From: an uncultured Chitinophagaceae bacterium
GTDB lineage: Bacteria; Bacteroidota; Bacteroidia; Chitinophagales; Chitinophagaceae
DNA: 6,639 bases
Assembly: GCA_937897585.1 (NCBI GenBank)
Contig: CALCNY010000181.1
Span: forward strand, 1-6,639
Direction: 5' to 3'
The notes under the pieces are model-generated. The model saw only the letters and a program-made list of their open reading frames with translations. It was not told the DNA's origin and ran no database searches. Below, piece after piece: positions 1 to 6,454 of the stretch (position 1 is the stretch's first letter; each line of letters opens with the position of its first letter). The position numbers were made by a program, and so were the translations under genes.

Positions 1-22
1 CTACACGACGCTCTTCCGATCT
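1..22 (+). other. Illumina TruSeq adapter remnant (contamination)
   Basis: The first 22 bases are identical to the last 22 bases of the common Illumina TruSeq read-1 adapter; the core CGACGCTCTTCCGATCT is plainly visible, and native sequence begins at base 23. This is synthetic sequence left by incomplete read trimming and should be clipped. It has no biological meaning, but it shows that the left end of the window is the end of a library insert. Confidence 0.98.
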
Positions 23-62
23 GAAACCTTATCGATTTTCTATAAAATAGTTGATATAAAAA
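23..62 (+). other. Short plastid leader upstream of atpB
   Basis: Only 40 bases of native sequence lie between the adapter and the atpB start. They are strongly A+T rich, and no purine-rich Shine-Dalgarno sequence stands before the ATG. No promoter can be called, because the true upstream region is cut away by the adapter end. Confidence 0.6.
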
Positions 63-1490
63 ATGGAAAAAAAAAATGAAGGTAGTGTAGGATATACTTG
101 TCAAATTATAGGACCGGTATTAGACATTACATTTCCATCTGGAAAATTACCAAAAATTTATAACGCAATTAATATTAAAACAAGTAGTGGTTTACTTGTT
201 TGTGAAGTGCAACAATTGTTAGGGGATAATAGAGTCCGCGCCGTAGCGATGAGTTCTACAGATGGTTTAAAAAGAGGTGCTGAGGCTATTGATACTGGTG
301 CCCCTATAAGTGTACCAGTAGGAACAGCTACACTTGGTAGAATCTTCAATGTTTTAGGAATTCCGGTAGATGAGTTAGGTGATATAGAAACATCAACAAC
401 TACCCTACCTATACATAGAAATGCGCCATTATTTATAGAGTTAGAAACAAAACCATCTATTTTTGAAACAGGTATAAAAGTAGTAGATTTACTTGCTCCA
501 TACCGTCGTGGTGGAAAAATTGGGTTGTTTGGTGGTGCCGGTGTAGGAAAAACAGTACTTATTATGGAATTAATTAATAATATTGCTAAAGCCCACGGTG
601 GTGTATCTGTATTTGGTGGTGTTGGTGAAAGAACGCGTGAAGGTAATGATTTATATCAAGAAATGAAAGAATCTGGTGTAATTAATTCAAAAAATCTTAA
701 AGAGTCAAAAGTAGCTCTTGTTTATGGACAAATGAATGAACCACCTGGGGCAAGAATGCGTGTTGGTTTAACTGCTTTAACAATGGCAGAATATTTTCGT
801 GATGTAAATAAACAAGACGTTTTATTATTTATTGATAATATTTTCCGCTTTGTACAAGCAGGTTCGGAAGTTTCTGCCTTATTGGGTCGTATGCCGTCGG
901 CTGTAGGTTATCAACCAACATTGGCTACAGAAATGGGGGCTTTACAAGAACGTATTACTTCAACAACACAAGGTTCAATTACATCAATTCAAGCTGTTTA
1001 TGTACCAGCAGATGATTTAACAGATCCAGCACCAGCAACAACATTTGCTCATTTAGACGCAACAACTGTATTATCACGTGGTCTTGCCGCAAAAGGTATT
1101 TATCCTGCTGTAGATCCATTAGACTCTACATCTACTATGTTACAAAAAAATATTGTTGGTGAGGTTCATTACGCGACTGCACAAGCCGTTCAAAAAACAT
1201 TACAACGATACAAAGAATTACAAGATATTATAGCAATTTTAGGTATTGATGAATTATCTGAAGAAGATCGATTAGTTGTGGCTCGTGCTAGAAAGATCGA
1301 AAGATTTTTATCGCAACCTTTCTTTGTTGCTGAAGTTTTTACTGGTTCGCCTGGAAAATATGTTCCGTTAGAAGAAACAATTAAAGGATTCCAAATGATT
1401 TTAAAAGGTGAATTAGATCCTTTACCTGAACAATCTTTTTATTTAGTTGGCGATATTCAAGAAGCAATAACAAAATCTAAAAGTTTATAA
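63..1490 (+). CDS. atpB: ATP synthase CF1 beta subunit (plastid)
   Basis: This is the catalytic beta subunit of the F1 ATP synthase, which makes ATP from ADP and phosphate using the proton gradient; in a plastid it sits on the stromal face of the thylakoid. The 475 residues form a complete family-length protein. Visible motifs, in order, are the P-loop GGAGVGKT at residues 157-164 (Lys163), the GERTREG segment with presumed catalytic Glu189 and Arg190, Walker B LLFID ending at Asp258, the signature PAVDPLDSTS at 348-357 preceded by adenine-stacking Tyr347, and DELSEED at 396-402. The stretches VDLLAPYRRGG and ELINNIAKAHGGVSVFGGVG are typical of plastid beta subunits and separate it from Bacteroidota AtpD. 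The A+T-rich codon use also fits a plastid. atpE follows after 18 nt, the usual plastid and cyanobacterial order. The start gives the expected short N-terminus before QIIGPVLDI. The algal lineage is undetermined, and a cyanobacterial origin is much less likely. Confidence 0.97.
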   Translation: MEKKNEGSVGYTCQIIGPVLDITFPSGKLPKIYNAINIKTSSGLLVCEVQQLLGDNRVRAVAMSSTDGLKRGAEAIDTGAPISVPVGTATLGRIFNVLGIPVDELGDIETSTTTLPIHRNAPLFIELETKPSIFETGIKVVDLLAPYRRGGKIGLFGGAGVGKTVLIMELINNIAKAHGGVSVFGGVGERTREGNDLYQEMKESGVINSKNLKESKVALVYGQMNEPPGARMRVGLTALTMAEYFRDVNKQDVLLFIDNIFRFVQAGSEVSALLGRMPSAVGYQPTLATEMGALQERITSTTQGSITSIQAVYVPADDLTDPAPATTFAHLDATTVLSRGLAAKGIYPAVDPLDSTSTMLQKNIVGEVHYATAQAVQKTLQRYKELQDIIAILGIDELSEEDRLVVARARKIERFLSQPFFVAEVFTGSPGKYVPLEETIKGFQMILKGELDPLPEQSFYLVGDIQEAITKSKSL

Positions 1491-1508
1491 ATAATTTTTC
1501 GAAAAACA

Positions 1509-1655
1509 ATGGTTTTAAATGTTACAGTAAGTGCTCCAAATCAATCACCTTGGAATAGTTCGGCAAATAAAGTTGTAATAACAAGTACTACAGGGCAGGT
1601 TGGTATTTTACCAGGCCATGCGGCCATGGTTACTACTGTTGATATCGGTTTGTTA
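1509..1655 (+). pseudogene. atpE: ATP synthase CF1 epsilon subunit, 5' fragment cut by chimeric join
   Basis: Reading from the ATG at 1509 gives a protein beginning MVLNVTVSAPNQSPWNSSAN, continuing through TTGQVGILPGHAAM to VDIGLL. This is the N-terminal beta-sandwich of the F1 epsilon subunit, which links the gamma rotor stalk to the membrane ring and regulates ATP hydrolysis. The G-Q-V-G-I-L-P-G-H-A run and the closing D-I-G are hallmark family positions. Homology stops after about residue 49; the frame then reads LTL and hits TGA at 1665-1667. A full epsilon subunit has roughly 130 residues, so over 60 percent is missing. The loss coincides with the switch to Bacteroidota sequence on the opposite strand, so I infer an artificial truncation rather than a natural pseudogene. 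The gene is 18 nt downstream of atpB and would be co-transcribed with it. Confidence 0.9.
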
Positions 1656-1660
1656 TTAAC
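1643..1660. other. Chimeric junction between plastid and Bacteroidota DNA
   Basis: Left of this interval the plus strand encodes atpE; right of it the minus strand encodes the start of a secreted Bacteroidota protein. Both genes are cut in the middle at the same place. Within the interval both readings stay plausible: plus D-I-G-L-L of epsilon, and minus N-N-K-P of the bacterial protein. A short shared stretch such as GGTTTGTTATTA could therefore have served as the overlap that misjoined the two. The exact breakpoint cannot be fixed from this sequence alone. Confidence 0.85.
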
Positions 1661-1789
1661 CTTATGACCATTGACATACATGAAAAATTTATCCCCTTTT
1701 TCAGAAAGAATGGTCAAACTTGCAACAGGTTTTTGAGCGAAAGTGATAATTGAAAAAAAAGAGAAAAGGAAGAAAAAATAGATTCTCAT
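1644..1789 (-). pseudogene. Secreted DUF4476-like protein, 5' fragment cut by chimeric join
   Basis: The start at 1789 gives a classic lipid-free signal peptide, with Arg2, a Phe-rich hydrophobic core and a cleavage-like TFAQ at residues 16-19. The mature start, PVASLTILSEKGDKFFMYVN followed by GHKVNNKP, resembles the opening of Bacteroidota DUF4476 proteins, which often begin with a 'LTIFSEDGDKFFLxLNG' strand pair. That family is small, secreted and of unknown function; the match is from memory and rests on about 25 residues. The frame stays open to 1541, but residues beyond about 49 are the antisense of plastid atpE and are not real. The start lies 24 nt downstream of the stop of the type B T9SS gene on the same strand, so the two are probably co-transcribed. 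No Shine-Dalgarno site is visible, which is normal for Bacteroidota. Confidence 0.7.
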
Positions 1790-1813
1790 ACGTATTTGAA
1801 TTATAGAATAAAA

Positions 1814-3712
1814 TTAGCGAATGATCGTTATTGTACCTTTCACAGGCGGAACTTTTTTTCCATTCTTTTTGAATTCGGCAATGAAAACAACACTCTCTAT
1901 ATTTGCTTGCATTCCTTTGTACATTCCGTCCCATTTTTTGTAAGGATCATAACTAGAAAAAATAACCTGTCCCCAACGATTATAAATGAACATTGAATAT
2001 TCACTTAAAGAAGCAATATCTCCAATTGGCCCAAATGATTCATTGTGGGTATCACGATTAGGAGTAAATGCCGATGGAAAATAAACATCTTTACATTCTA
2101 CCAATACATTGATTTCGTCTGTTGCTTTACAACCGGCGCTGTTAGTGACTTCCAACGTGTACAAACCTGATTGCGAAACTAAAAAATTAGGAGCTGTTGA
2201 ATTATCTTGCCACAAATAATTCGAGAAATTACCGGGAGAAAGTAGGACGGTTTGTCCAGGACAAATTGTAGTGTCATTACCAAGAAATAAATTAGCAGGA
2301 ATAATATTATTATTCACTATCAATACTGCCGAATTAGCAATACATCCATTTGCATCTGTAATTTGTAAACTATAATTACCAGCAGCCAAATTATTTATTG
2401 AATTTGTGTTTTGATTATTTGACCATTGATAAATGTAAGTAGGAGTACCGCCATTTATAGTTGTAGTAATGCTTCCATTACTTAGATTACAAGTGGCATC
2501 AGAAATATTTGTCTGGATGTTTATAGGTGAAGGATTAACCAAGGTAATTGAGGCTGTATCTTTACAGGCGTTTGTAGCTGTTACAGTAACCAAATAATTC
2601 CCCGCAGGTAAATTGTTTATGGTTTGGGTTTGCTGCTCAGGATTGGTGTTCCATGTATAATTGTAATTCCCATTGCCTCCAATAACGGTAGCGGTTAGAC
2701 TTCCATTTTGATCTCCATTACATAACAAGGATTGATTGATAACAGGCGTAACACCTAATATAGAAACAACAGCTGTTTTAATTAAAGAAGGGCCAGTAGA
2801 ATAATTAACTGTTTCTGTTACTGGAAAATCTCCGGGACCAGAAAATATATGGGCAGGATTTTCTGAGGTCGATGTATTTAAAGCACCAGAAGCAGGATCA
2901 CCAAAATTCCATGTAAATGAAGTTTGGCAATAATATGGTGTATTTATAAAATTAACAGCATTGTTGCCAATACAAGTATAAGTAAAGTCTGCTGTAGCAG
3001 GCGGAATTTCATGAATTGAAATATCATCAATAGCTAACCCTTCGTAAGCATTACAAATTGTTCCAGCTCCAAATGCAAACCTGAAAATTACATTATTCAA
3101 CCCAGCAAGAGAAGTAAGTTTATGCTTTGCGTTAAGCCATTGACCACTTCCTCCTCCGGCACTACAGCTCCCTCCGCCACCATTTAAAACACTTCCCGAC
3201 CAAGCAGGTGTGTTATTTAAAAATCTTATAGAATTGGTATTGTACCAGTTTTGACCCATACAATTTGCATTAGAGTTTTGTGAACCTAATACTAACCATG
3301 TATTTCCTTGGTCTGTTGAATATTCCAGATGTATCCCATCATAATTAAATTCGCTTTCCCAAATTACTTTTAATGAAATTTCAGGATTGACTAATGTTGA
3401 AAAATCAAAACAAGGGCTGGTAAGATATGAATTACCGCTACTGTAATTGGCTCCACTGAATCCACCAACAATCCAGCATTTTTGCCCTTGGCCAGCTGCG
3501 GTTATTATCGTTTTCCCTCCTGGTATAATTGCACCCCAGTCCCAATGAGTAGCGGAACTTCTGGTCCAATTACCATTGTTCAATTCAAAATTTTCGTTGT
3601 AAGGAAATGTACTGATGGGAGCTGTGCATTGAGCGTTGACAATCACAGGGAATATGTGAAAAATCAACATACAGACAGATATAAAAAAAACTAAAAAACC
3701 TCGCTTCAACAT
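1814..3712 (-). CDS. T9SS type B sorted, gliding-motility-associated multi-domain surface protein with SprB repeats
   Basis: This 632-residue protein is predicted to be secreted and attached to the cell surface through the type IX secretion system. Residues 1-27 are a signal peptide ending at VNA-Q. Residues ~36-235 look like a beta-sandwich (MAM/jelly-roll-like) domain, with EYSTDQGNTW at 130-139, a glycine-rich loop GGGGSCSAGGGSG at 178-190 and DDISIHE closing it. A PKD-like domain follows (~238-318, TWNFGDP). Two SprB-type repeats lie at ~321-394 (LLCNGDQNGSLTATVIGG, LPAGNYLVTVTATNAC) and ~395-466 (ATCNLSNGSITTTINGG, LAAGNYSLQITDANGC), then an Ig-like module at ~474-538. Residues ~543-632 form the type B C-terminal domain: FPSAFTPN, IYNRWGQVIF, WDGMYKG and terminal GTITIIR. 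The usual N-G-D-G-x-N-D motif is replaced by NRDTHNESF. Family knowledge suggests adhesion or gliding, but no ligand or substrate can be deduced. The gene diverges from panD and precedes the DUF4476-like fragment. Confidence 0.92.
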   Translation of the reverse strand: MLKRGFLVFFISVCMLIFHIFPVIVNAQCTAPISTFPYNENFELNNGNWTRSSATHWDWGAIIPGGKTIITAAGQGQKCWIVGGFSGANYSSGNSYLTSPCFDFSTLVNPEISLKVIWESEFNYDGIHLEYSTDQGNTWLVLGSQNSNANCMGQNWYNTNSIRFLNNTPAWSGSVLNGGGGSCSAGGGSGQWLNAKHKLTSLAGLNNVIFRFAFGAGTICNAYEGLAIDDISIHEIPPATADFTYTCIGNNAVNFINTPYYCQTSFTWNFGDPASGALNTSTSENPAHIFSGPGDFPVTETVNYSTGPSLIKTAVVSILGVTPVINQSLLCNGDQNGSLTATVIGGNGNYNYTWNTNPEQQTQTINNLPAGNYLVTVTATNACKDTASITLVNPSPINIQTNISDATCNLSNGSITTTINGGTPTYIYQWSNNQNTNSINNLAAGNYSLQITDANGCIANSAVLIVNNNIIPANLFLGNDTTICPGQTVLLSPGNFSNYLWQDNSTAPNFLVSQSGLYTLEVTNSAGCKATDEINVLVECKDVYFPSAFTPNRDTHNESFGPIGDIASLSEYSMFIYNRWGQVIFSSYDPYKKWDGMYKGMQANIESVVFIAEFKKNGKKVPPVKGTITIIR

Positions 3713-3731
3713 GATATGAGTTTCGAACGCA

Positions 3732-3739
3732 CAAAGCTA
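3732..3739 (-). promoter_or_regulatory. Candidate Bacteroidota -7 box for the type B T9SS gene
   Basis: Read on the minus strand this is TAGCTTTG, an exact match to the Bacteroidota -7 consensus TAnnTTTG. It lies 19 nt before the start codon, which implies a leader of only about 10-15 nt. No clear TTG-type -33 element is seen at the expected 17-23 nt further upstream, so the call is moderate. Confidence 0.4.
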
Positions 3740-3862
3740 ACGTGATTATTGGTATAAATTTTAGTTTATAATCATTTTGAAGAATTTTAGCTGTATAAAA
3801 GTAAATAGCTTTAAATAAGCTAATATCATTTGATTTTAGTTGAATTCGTCAAAATAACAGAA

Positions 3863-3893
3863 TTGTCTTTTTTAAAAAAATTGATGACATTTG
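3863..3893 (+). promoter_or_regulatory. Candidate Bacteroidota promoter for panD
   Basis: A TTG at 3863-3865 is separated by 20 nt from GACATTTG at 3886-3893. The latter matches the Bacteroidota -7 consensus TAnnTTTG at five of the six fixed positions (T to G at the first). The spacing falls within the 17-23 nt reported for this phylum. Transcription would begin around 3900, leaving a very short leader before the ATG at 3907. Confidence 0.4.
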
Positions 3894-3906
3894 TAAAAAA
3901 ATTTTC

Positions 3907-4251
3907 ATGACAATTGAGGTTTTAAAATCAAAAGTACACAGAGCTGTAATTACTGAAGCTAATCTAAATTATATAGGCAGTTTAACTTTGGATGCAGACT
4001 TGATGGATGCGGCTAACATGATTGAGTTTGAAAAAATACATGTTGTAAATGTAAACAATGGAGAAAGATTAGAAACATATTTGATTAAAGGAGAAAGAGG
4101 CAGTGGTGTAGTTTGTTTAAATGGAGCTGCTGCCAGAAGAGGCGCTGCAGGTGATGTTGTTATTATCATTTCTTATGCTTCGATGGATTTTGAATTAGCA
4201 AAAAAGCACGTTCCTGTTGTGGTGTTCCCAAAAGAAGGAAATAAATTATAA
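3907..4251 (+). CDS. panD: Aspartate 1-decarboxylase proenzyme (pyruvoyl-dependent)
   Basis: This cytosolic enzyme decarboxylates L-aspartate to beta-alanine, the building block that PanC joins to pantoate in pantothenate and CoA synthesis. The 114-residue proenzyme aligns with E. coli PanD without a gap through its active site: Lys9, Tyr22, the self-cleavage pair Gly24-Ser25 (Ser25 becomes the pyruvoyl group), Arg54, Thr57, Tyr58 and Asn72 followed by GAAA. All these residues fall at the standard numbers, which fixes ATG 3907 as the start. The C-terminal strand YASMDFELAKKHVPVVVF is also typical. Neither panC nor panB is visible; the gene stands alone, diverging from the type B T9SS gene and converging with the type A one. 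Its stop codon touches the first base of a terminator hairpin. Identification is secure; no unusual residue is seen. Confidence 0.97.
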   Translation: MTIEVLKSKVHRAVITEANLNYIGSLTLDADLMDAANMIEFEKIHVVNVNNGERLETYLIKGERGSGVVCLNGAAARRGAAGDVVIIISYASMDFELAKKHVPVVVFPKEGNKL

Positions 4252-4286
4252 AAAAATTGCCACTCTAAAATGAGTGGCAATTTTTT
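4251..4286. terminator. Bidirectional intrinsic terminator between panD and the type A T9SS gene
   Basis: A perfect 15 bp inverted repeat, 4251-4265 (AAAAAATTGCCACTC) with 4272-4286, encloses the 6 nt loop TAAAAT. The G+C-bearing upper stem CCACTC/GAGTGG is flanked by a six-A tract on one side and a six-T tract on the other, so on either strand the hairpin is followed by a U run. It begins at the last base of the panD stop codon and lies 20 nt beyond the stop of the convergent gene, the ideal place to end both transcripts. Confidence 0.93.
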
Positions 4287-4306
4287 ATGTGATAAAAAAT
4301 AATTGA

Positions 4307-6454
4307 CTATTGTTTCAAAATAGAAGTGTTGATTGATTTGCCATTTCCTTCAATTTTTAATTCGTATTTACCTACAACAAATTCATTGCCTACTTTCATG
4401 GTTATGCCTGCATCTTTTGAAGAATATTGTAGAGATTGACTGGCTATCAATTGACCATTGATGTTATACAATTTTAGATTGTAGTTTCCGGTTTCCAAGT
4501 TAGTGAACTTAATATTGATGTCATTGCTTACAACAGGGTTAGGATAAACAGTAGCAGAAGATATAGTGGTTAATTTAGCTATTGCTTTGTCATCTTGAGT
4601 TTCGGCCTTAGCTGTTTCTGCTTTTGGATTAGATCTGAACACGATTCTGAAACGATCTGCTGCATATGAAGCTGGATTGGCATCTACAATAAAATCAATA
4701 TTTGTAATTCCATTTGCATCAATTGTGCGATTATTTATTGTTTGATCGTAATTATCTAACAACACTGCGGTTAAGCCATTTGTATTCAGGTTTGTAGTTG
4801 TGATTTCCATTTTATAAGTCTGACGTCTTAATCTATTTAATGAGATATAGCTTGTATCTACATTTGAAATCGTTTTTCTTCTTTCAATAGACAATGACTT
4901 TCCATATCTCGATAAACTGATACTTTCTCCAGAGCCATAAAACTTCTCAGCATCGTTGTTGTCAATCAAATTTGAATTTCGGTTGTTGTAAGTTGTAAGA
5001 ACACCATCCAATAAACTTGGCATCCCACTCAAATCATATGCGAAAAGATTTACCCTCATTGATTGAGAACTAACAGGAAATCTACCCCATAATGATGCAT
5101 CTGCGTTATTATTTGCTTTATCAGATTCTTTGAATACAACTTGGCCCGATACACCTGGAGTTGAAGGCTGTACAAATACTGCAGCTCCACTTGGAATGTA
5201 TTGTGAAATTGAGTTAGTATTTGGGGACACATCATAATTTCCAGTTGTACTATCATAACTTACTGTAACATAAGAACCCAATCCATAATAACCACCACCA
5301 TTAGGATTCCATGTGTAAAATTTATTTTTGATATTGGTTTTATCTAAAGTACCAAAATCAATTGCACTTGCATATGGATTTGACAATAAAGTATAATTGT
5401 TGGAACTTACATTGACGGTGGTATTACCTGTTATAGGTTCTCCTTTTACTCTTAAAGTTGTTGATGTTATAGCTGAAGATGTTCCTTGAGTCAAATCTAT
5501 ACCTCTATCTCCACGAATATAAACCATGTAACCAGGGTAACTAGCTATTGAGGTGAGTGTCCCTGGAGTAGATGGTATGCCTATGAAAGTGTTTGTGGCA
5601 TTATCATAGTATTTCATTGAAGAGTTGGTTGTATTTGCAGGATCAAAACCATTTGCAACACCGCCGGCTCCTAATACGAAAACACCATAACCAGATGCTG
5701 GATTGATTAGATTAGAAAAGCTATTTGAACCTGTTCCGACTATTGATTGATAAGAGGCATTTTCTTGCCATGATTGATGAATGGTAGGTGCTGTTCCTGA
5801 TTTAATTGGTACACCTAATAATCTCCACGCTTTTCTTGCAGGAATATATCTTTCAATTGTTACTTTACCAACAATCAGTGAACTACTCTGTAAGGCAGCA
5901 ATTCTGGCGGTACCGGCTGCTGTAGATTTTAAAACTAAATTATCATTTGTGTAAATCTCCGCTTTGTTTAATAGTGTAAGGGCGCCAGTTACATTTAATT
6001 CAGAAATAGAATTTAAAGTCAACTTACAATCATCTCCTACCACTAGGTTTTTAATTGTGTTTTGTGAAAACAGATTTTGTGCTAATGTTATTGAACCAAT
6101 AAAAATAAATTTCACAGTGCCACTTCTTGCATCTAGATTACCTCCATTGTTTGTTATATTATCACCAACCTCAAGTGTATCATTTAGAATCACACTTGCA
6201 CCTGAATCTAGGATTAATTTTTTCACATTTGCCCTATTGTTTATTACCGGATAGTTTCGCACACTACTTGGAATGGTTGTAATGGATATTGAGGTTGGCA
6301 CCAATCTGTCAGACCAATTAGATGTGTTAAACCAATCATTATTAACTGAGCCTGTCCACATAGCTAATAAGGATTCGTTTTGCGCAAAAGAATTGCTTGA
6401 TAACAGTATTAGGAATACTGCTAATAAATTTTTGATAAGTTTAATTTTTTTCAT
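4307..6454 (-). CDS. T9SS type A sorted secreted surface protein
   Basis: This 715-residue protein is predicted to be secreted through Sec and T9SS. Residues 1-24 are a signal peptide (MKKIKLIKNLL..., ending NSFA-Q). The mature N-terminus has a WTGSVNNDWFNTSNWSD motif (33-49), followed by a repetitive, strand-rich stretch (~70-205: KKLILDSGAS, LEVGDNITNNGG, NLVVGDDCKLTL) that looks like a beta-helix or stacked beta-solenoid. ERYIPARKAWRLLGVPI (201-217) opens a large Asn/Ser/Thr/Gly-rich middle section, which I cannot assign to an enzyme family. A beta-sandwich-like region ends in DRFRIVF (600-606). A linker rich in Ala, Lys, Glu and Asp (608-628) then leads to the C-terminal type A sorting domain (~634-715), with VYPNPV, YNINGQLI and GKYELKI. 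No catalytic motif is seen, so a structural or adhesive surface role is an inference. Start ATG 6454 gives a complete signal peptide; no Shine-Dalgarno is visible. Confidence 0.9.
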   Translation of the reverse strand: MKKIKLIKNLLAVFLILLSSNSFAQNESLLAMWTGSVNNDWFNTSNWSDRLVPTSISITTIPSSVRNYPVINNRANVKKLILDSGASVILNDTLEVGDNITNNGGNLDARSGTVKFIFIGSITLAQNLFSQNTIKNLVVGDDCKLTLNSISELNVTGALTLLNKAEIYTNDNLVLKSTAAGTARIAALQSSSLIVGKVTIERYIPARKAWRLLGVPIKSGTAPTIHQSWQENASYQSIVGTGSNSFSNLINPASGYGVFVLGAGGVANGFDPANTTNSSMKYYDNATNTFIGIPSTPGTLTSIASYPGYMVYIRGDRGIDLTQGTSSAITSTTLRVKGEPITGNTTVNVSSNNYTLLSNPYASAIDFGTLDKTNIKNKFYTWNPNGGGYYGLGSYVTVSYDSTTGNYDVSPNTNSISQYIPSGAAVFVQPSTPGVSGQVVFKESDKANNNADASLWGRFPVSSQSMRVNLFAYDLSGMPSLLDGVLTTYNNRNSNLIDNNDAEKFYGSGESISLSRYGKSLSIERRKTISNVDTSYISLNRLRRQTYKMEITTTNLNTNGLTAVLLDNYDQTINNRTIDANGITNIDFIVDANPASYAADRFRIVFRSNPKAETAKAETQDDKAIAKLTTISSATVYPNPVVSNDINIKFTNLETGNYNLKLYNINGQLIASQSLQYSSKDAGITMKVGNEFVVGKYELKIEGNGKSINTSILKQ

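Larger units (their letters stand above)
3713..3906. other. Divergent intergenic region between the type B T9SS gene and panD
   Basis: This 194 bp A+T-rich spacer separates two divergently transcribed genes and must carry the promoters for both. A candidate -7 box for each direction is listed separately. Apart from these I see no strong inverted repeat, riboswitch-like structure or small open frame. Confidence 0.6.

Noticed and set aside
1541..1643. C-terminal part of the minus-strand open frame running on from the DUF4476-like start
   Set aside because: This part is antisense to the conserved atpE coding sequence and its translation resembles nothing; the frame is open by chance across the chimeric join.
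63..1789. A natural plastid-to-bacterium gene transfer or a fused ATP synthase/secretion locus
   Set aside because: Both genes at the join are truncated, the strands oppose each other, the atpB is intact plastid-style sequence in its normal operon order, and adapter is present. Misassembly explains everything more simply.
1668..1789. Continuation of atpE past the stop at 1665-1667 in another frame (natural frameshift)
   Set aside because: No epsilon-like sequence appears in any plus frame after the join, while the minus strand gives a clear signal peptide there.
1701..1996. Open frames on both strands covering the gap between the two minus-strand bacterial genes
   Set aside because: Their translations overlap the conserved C-terminal sorting domain and the signal peptide in other frames and show no domain; they are chance frames.
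3482..3694. A 70-codon plus-strand open frame inside the start of the type B T9SS gene
   Set aside because: It is antisense to the signal peptide and first domain of a well-supported gene, with no motif or start context of its own.
3713..3906. A riboswitch or attenuator controlling panD
   Set aside because: The probable transcription start is only a few bases before the ATG, and no stable stem-loop is visible in the spacer.
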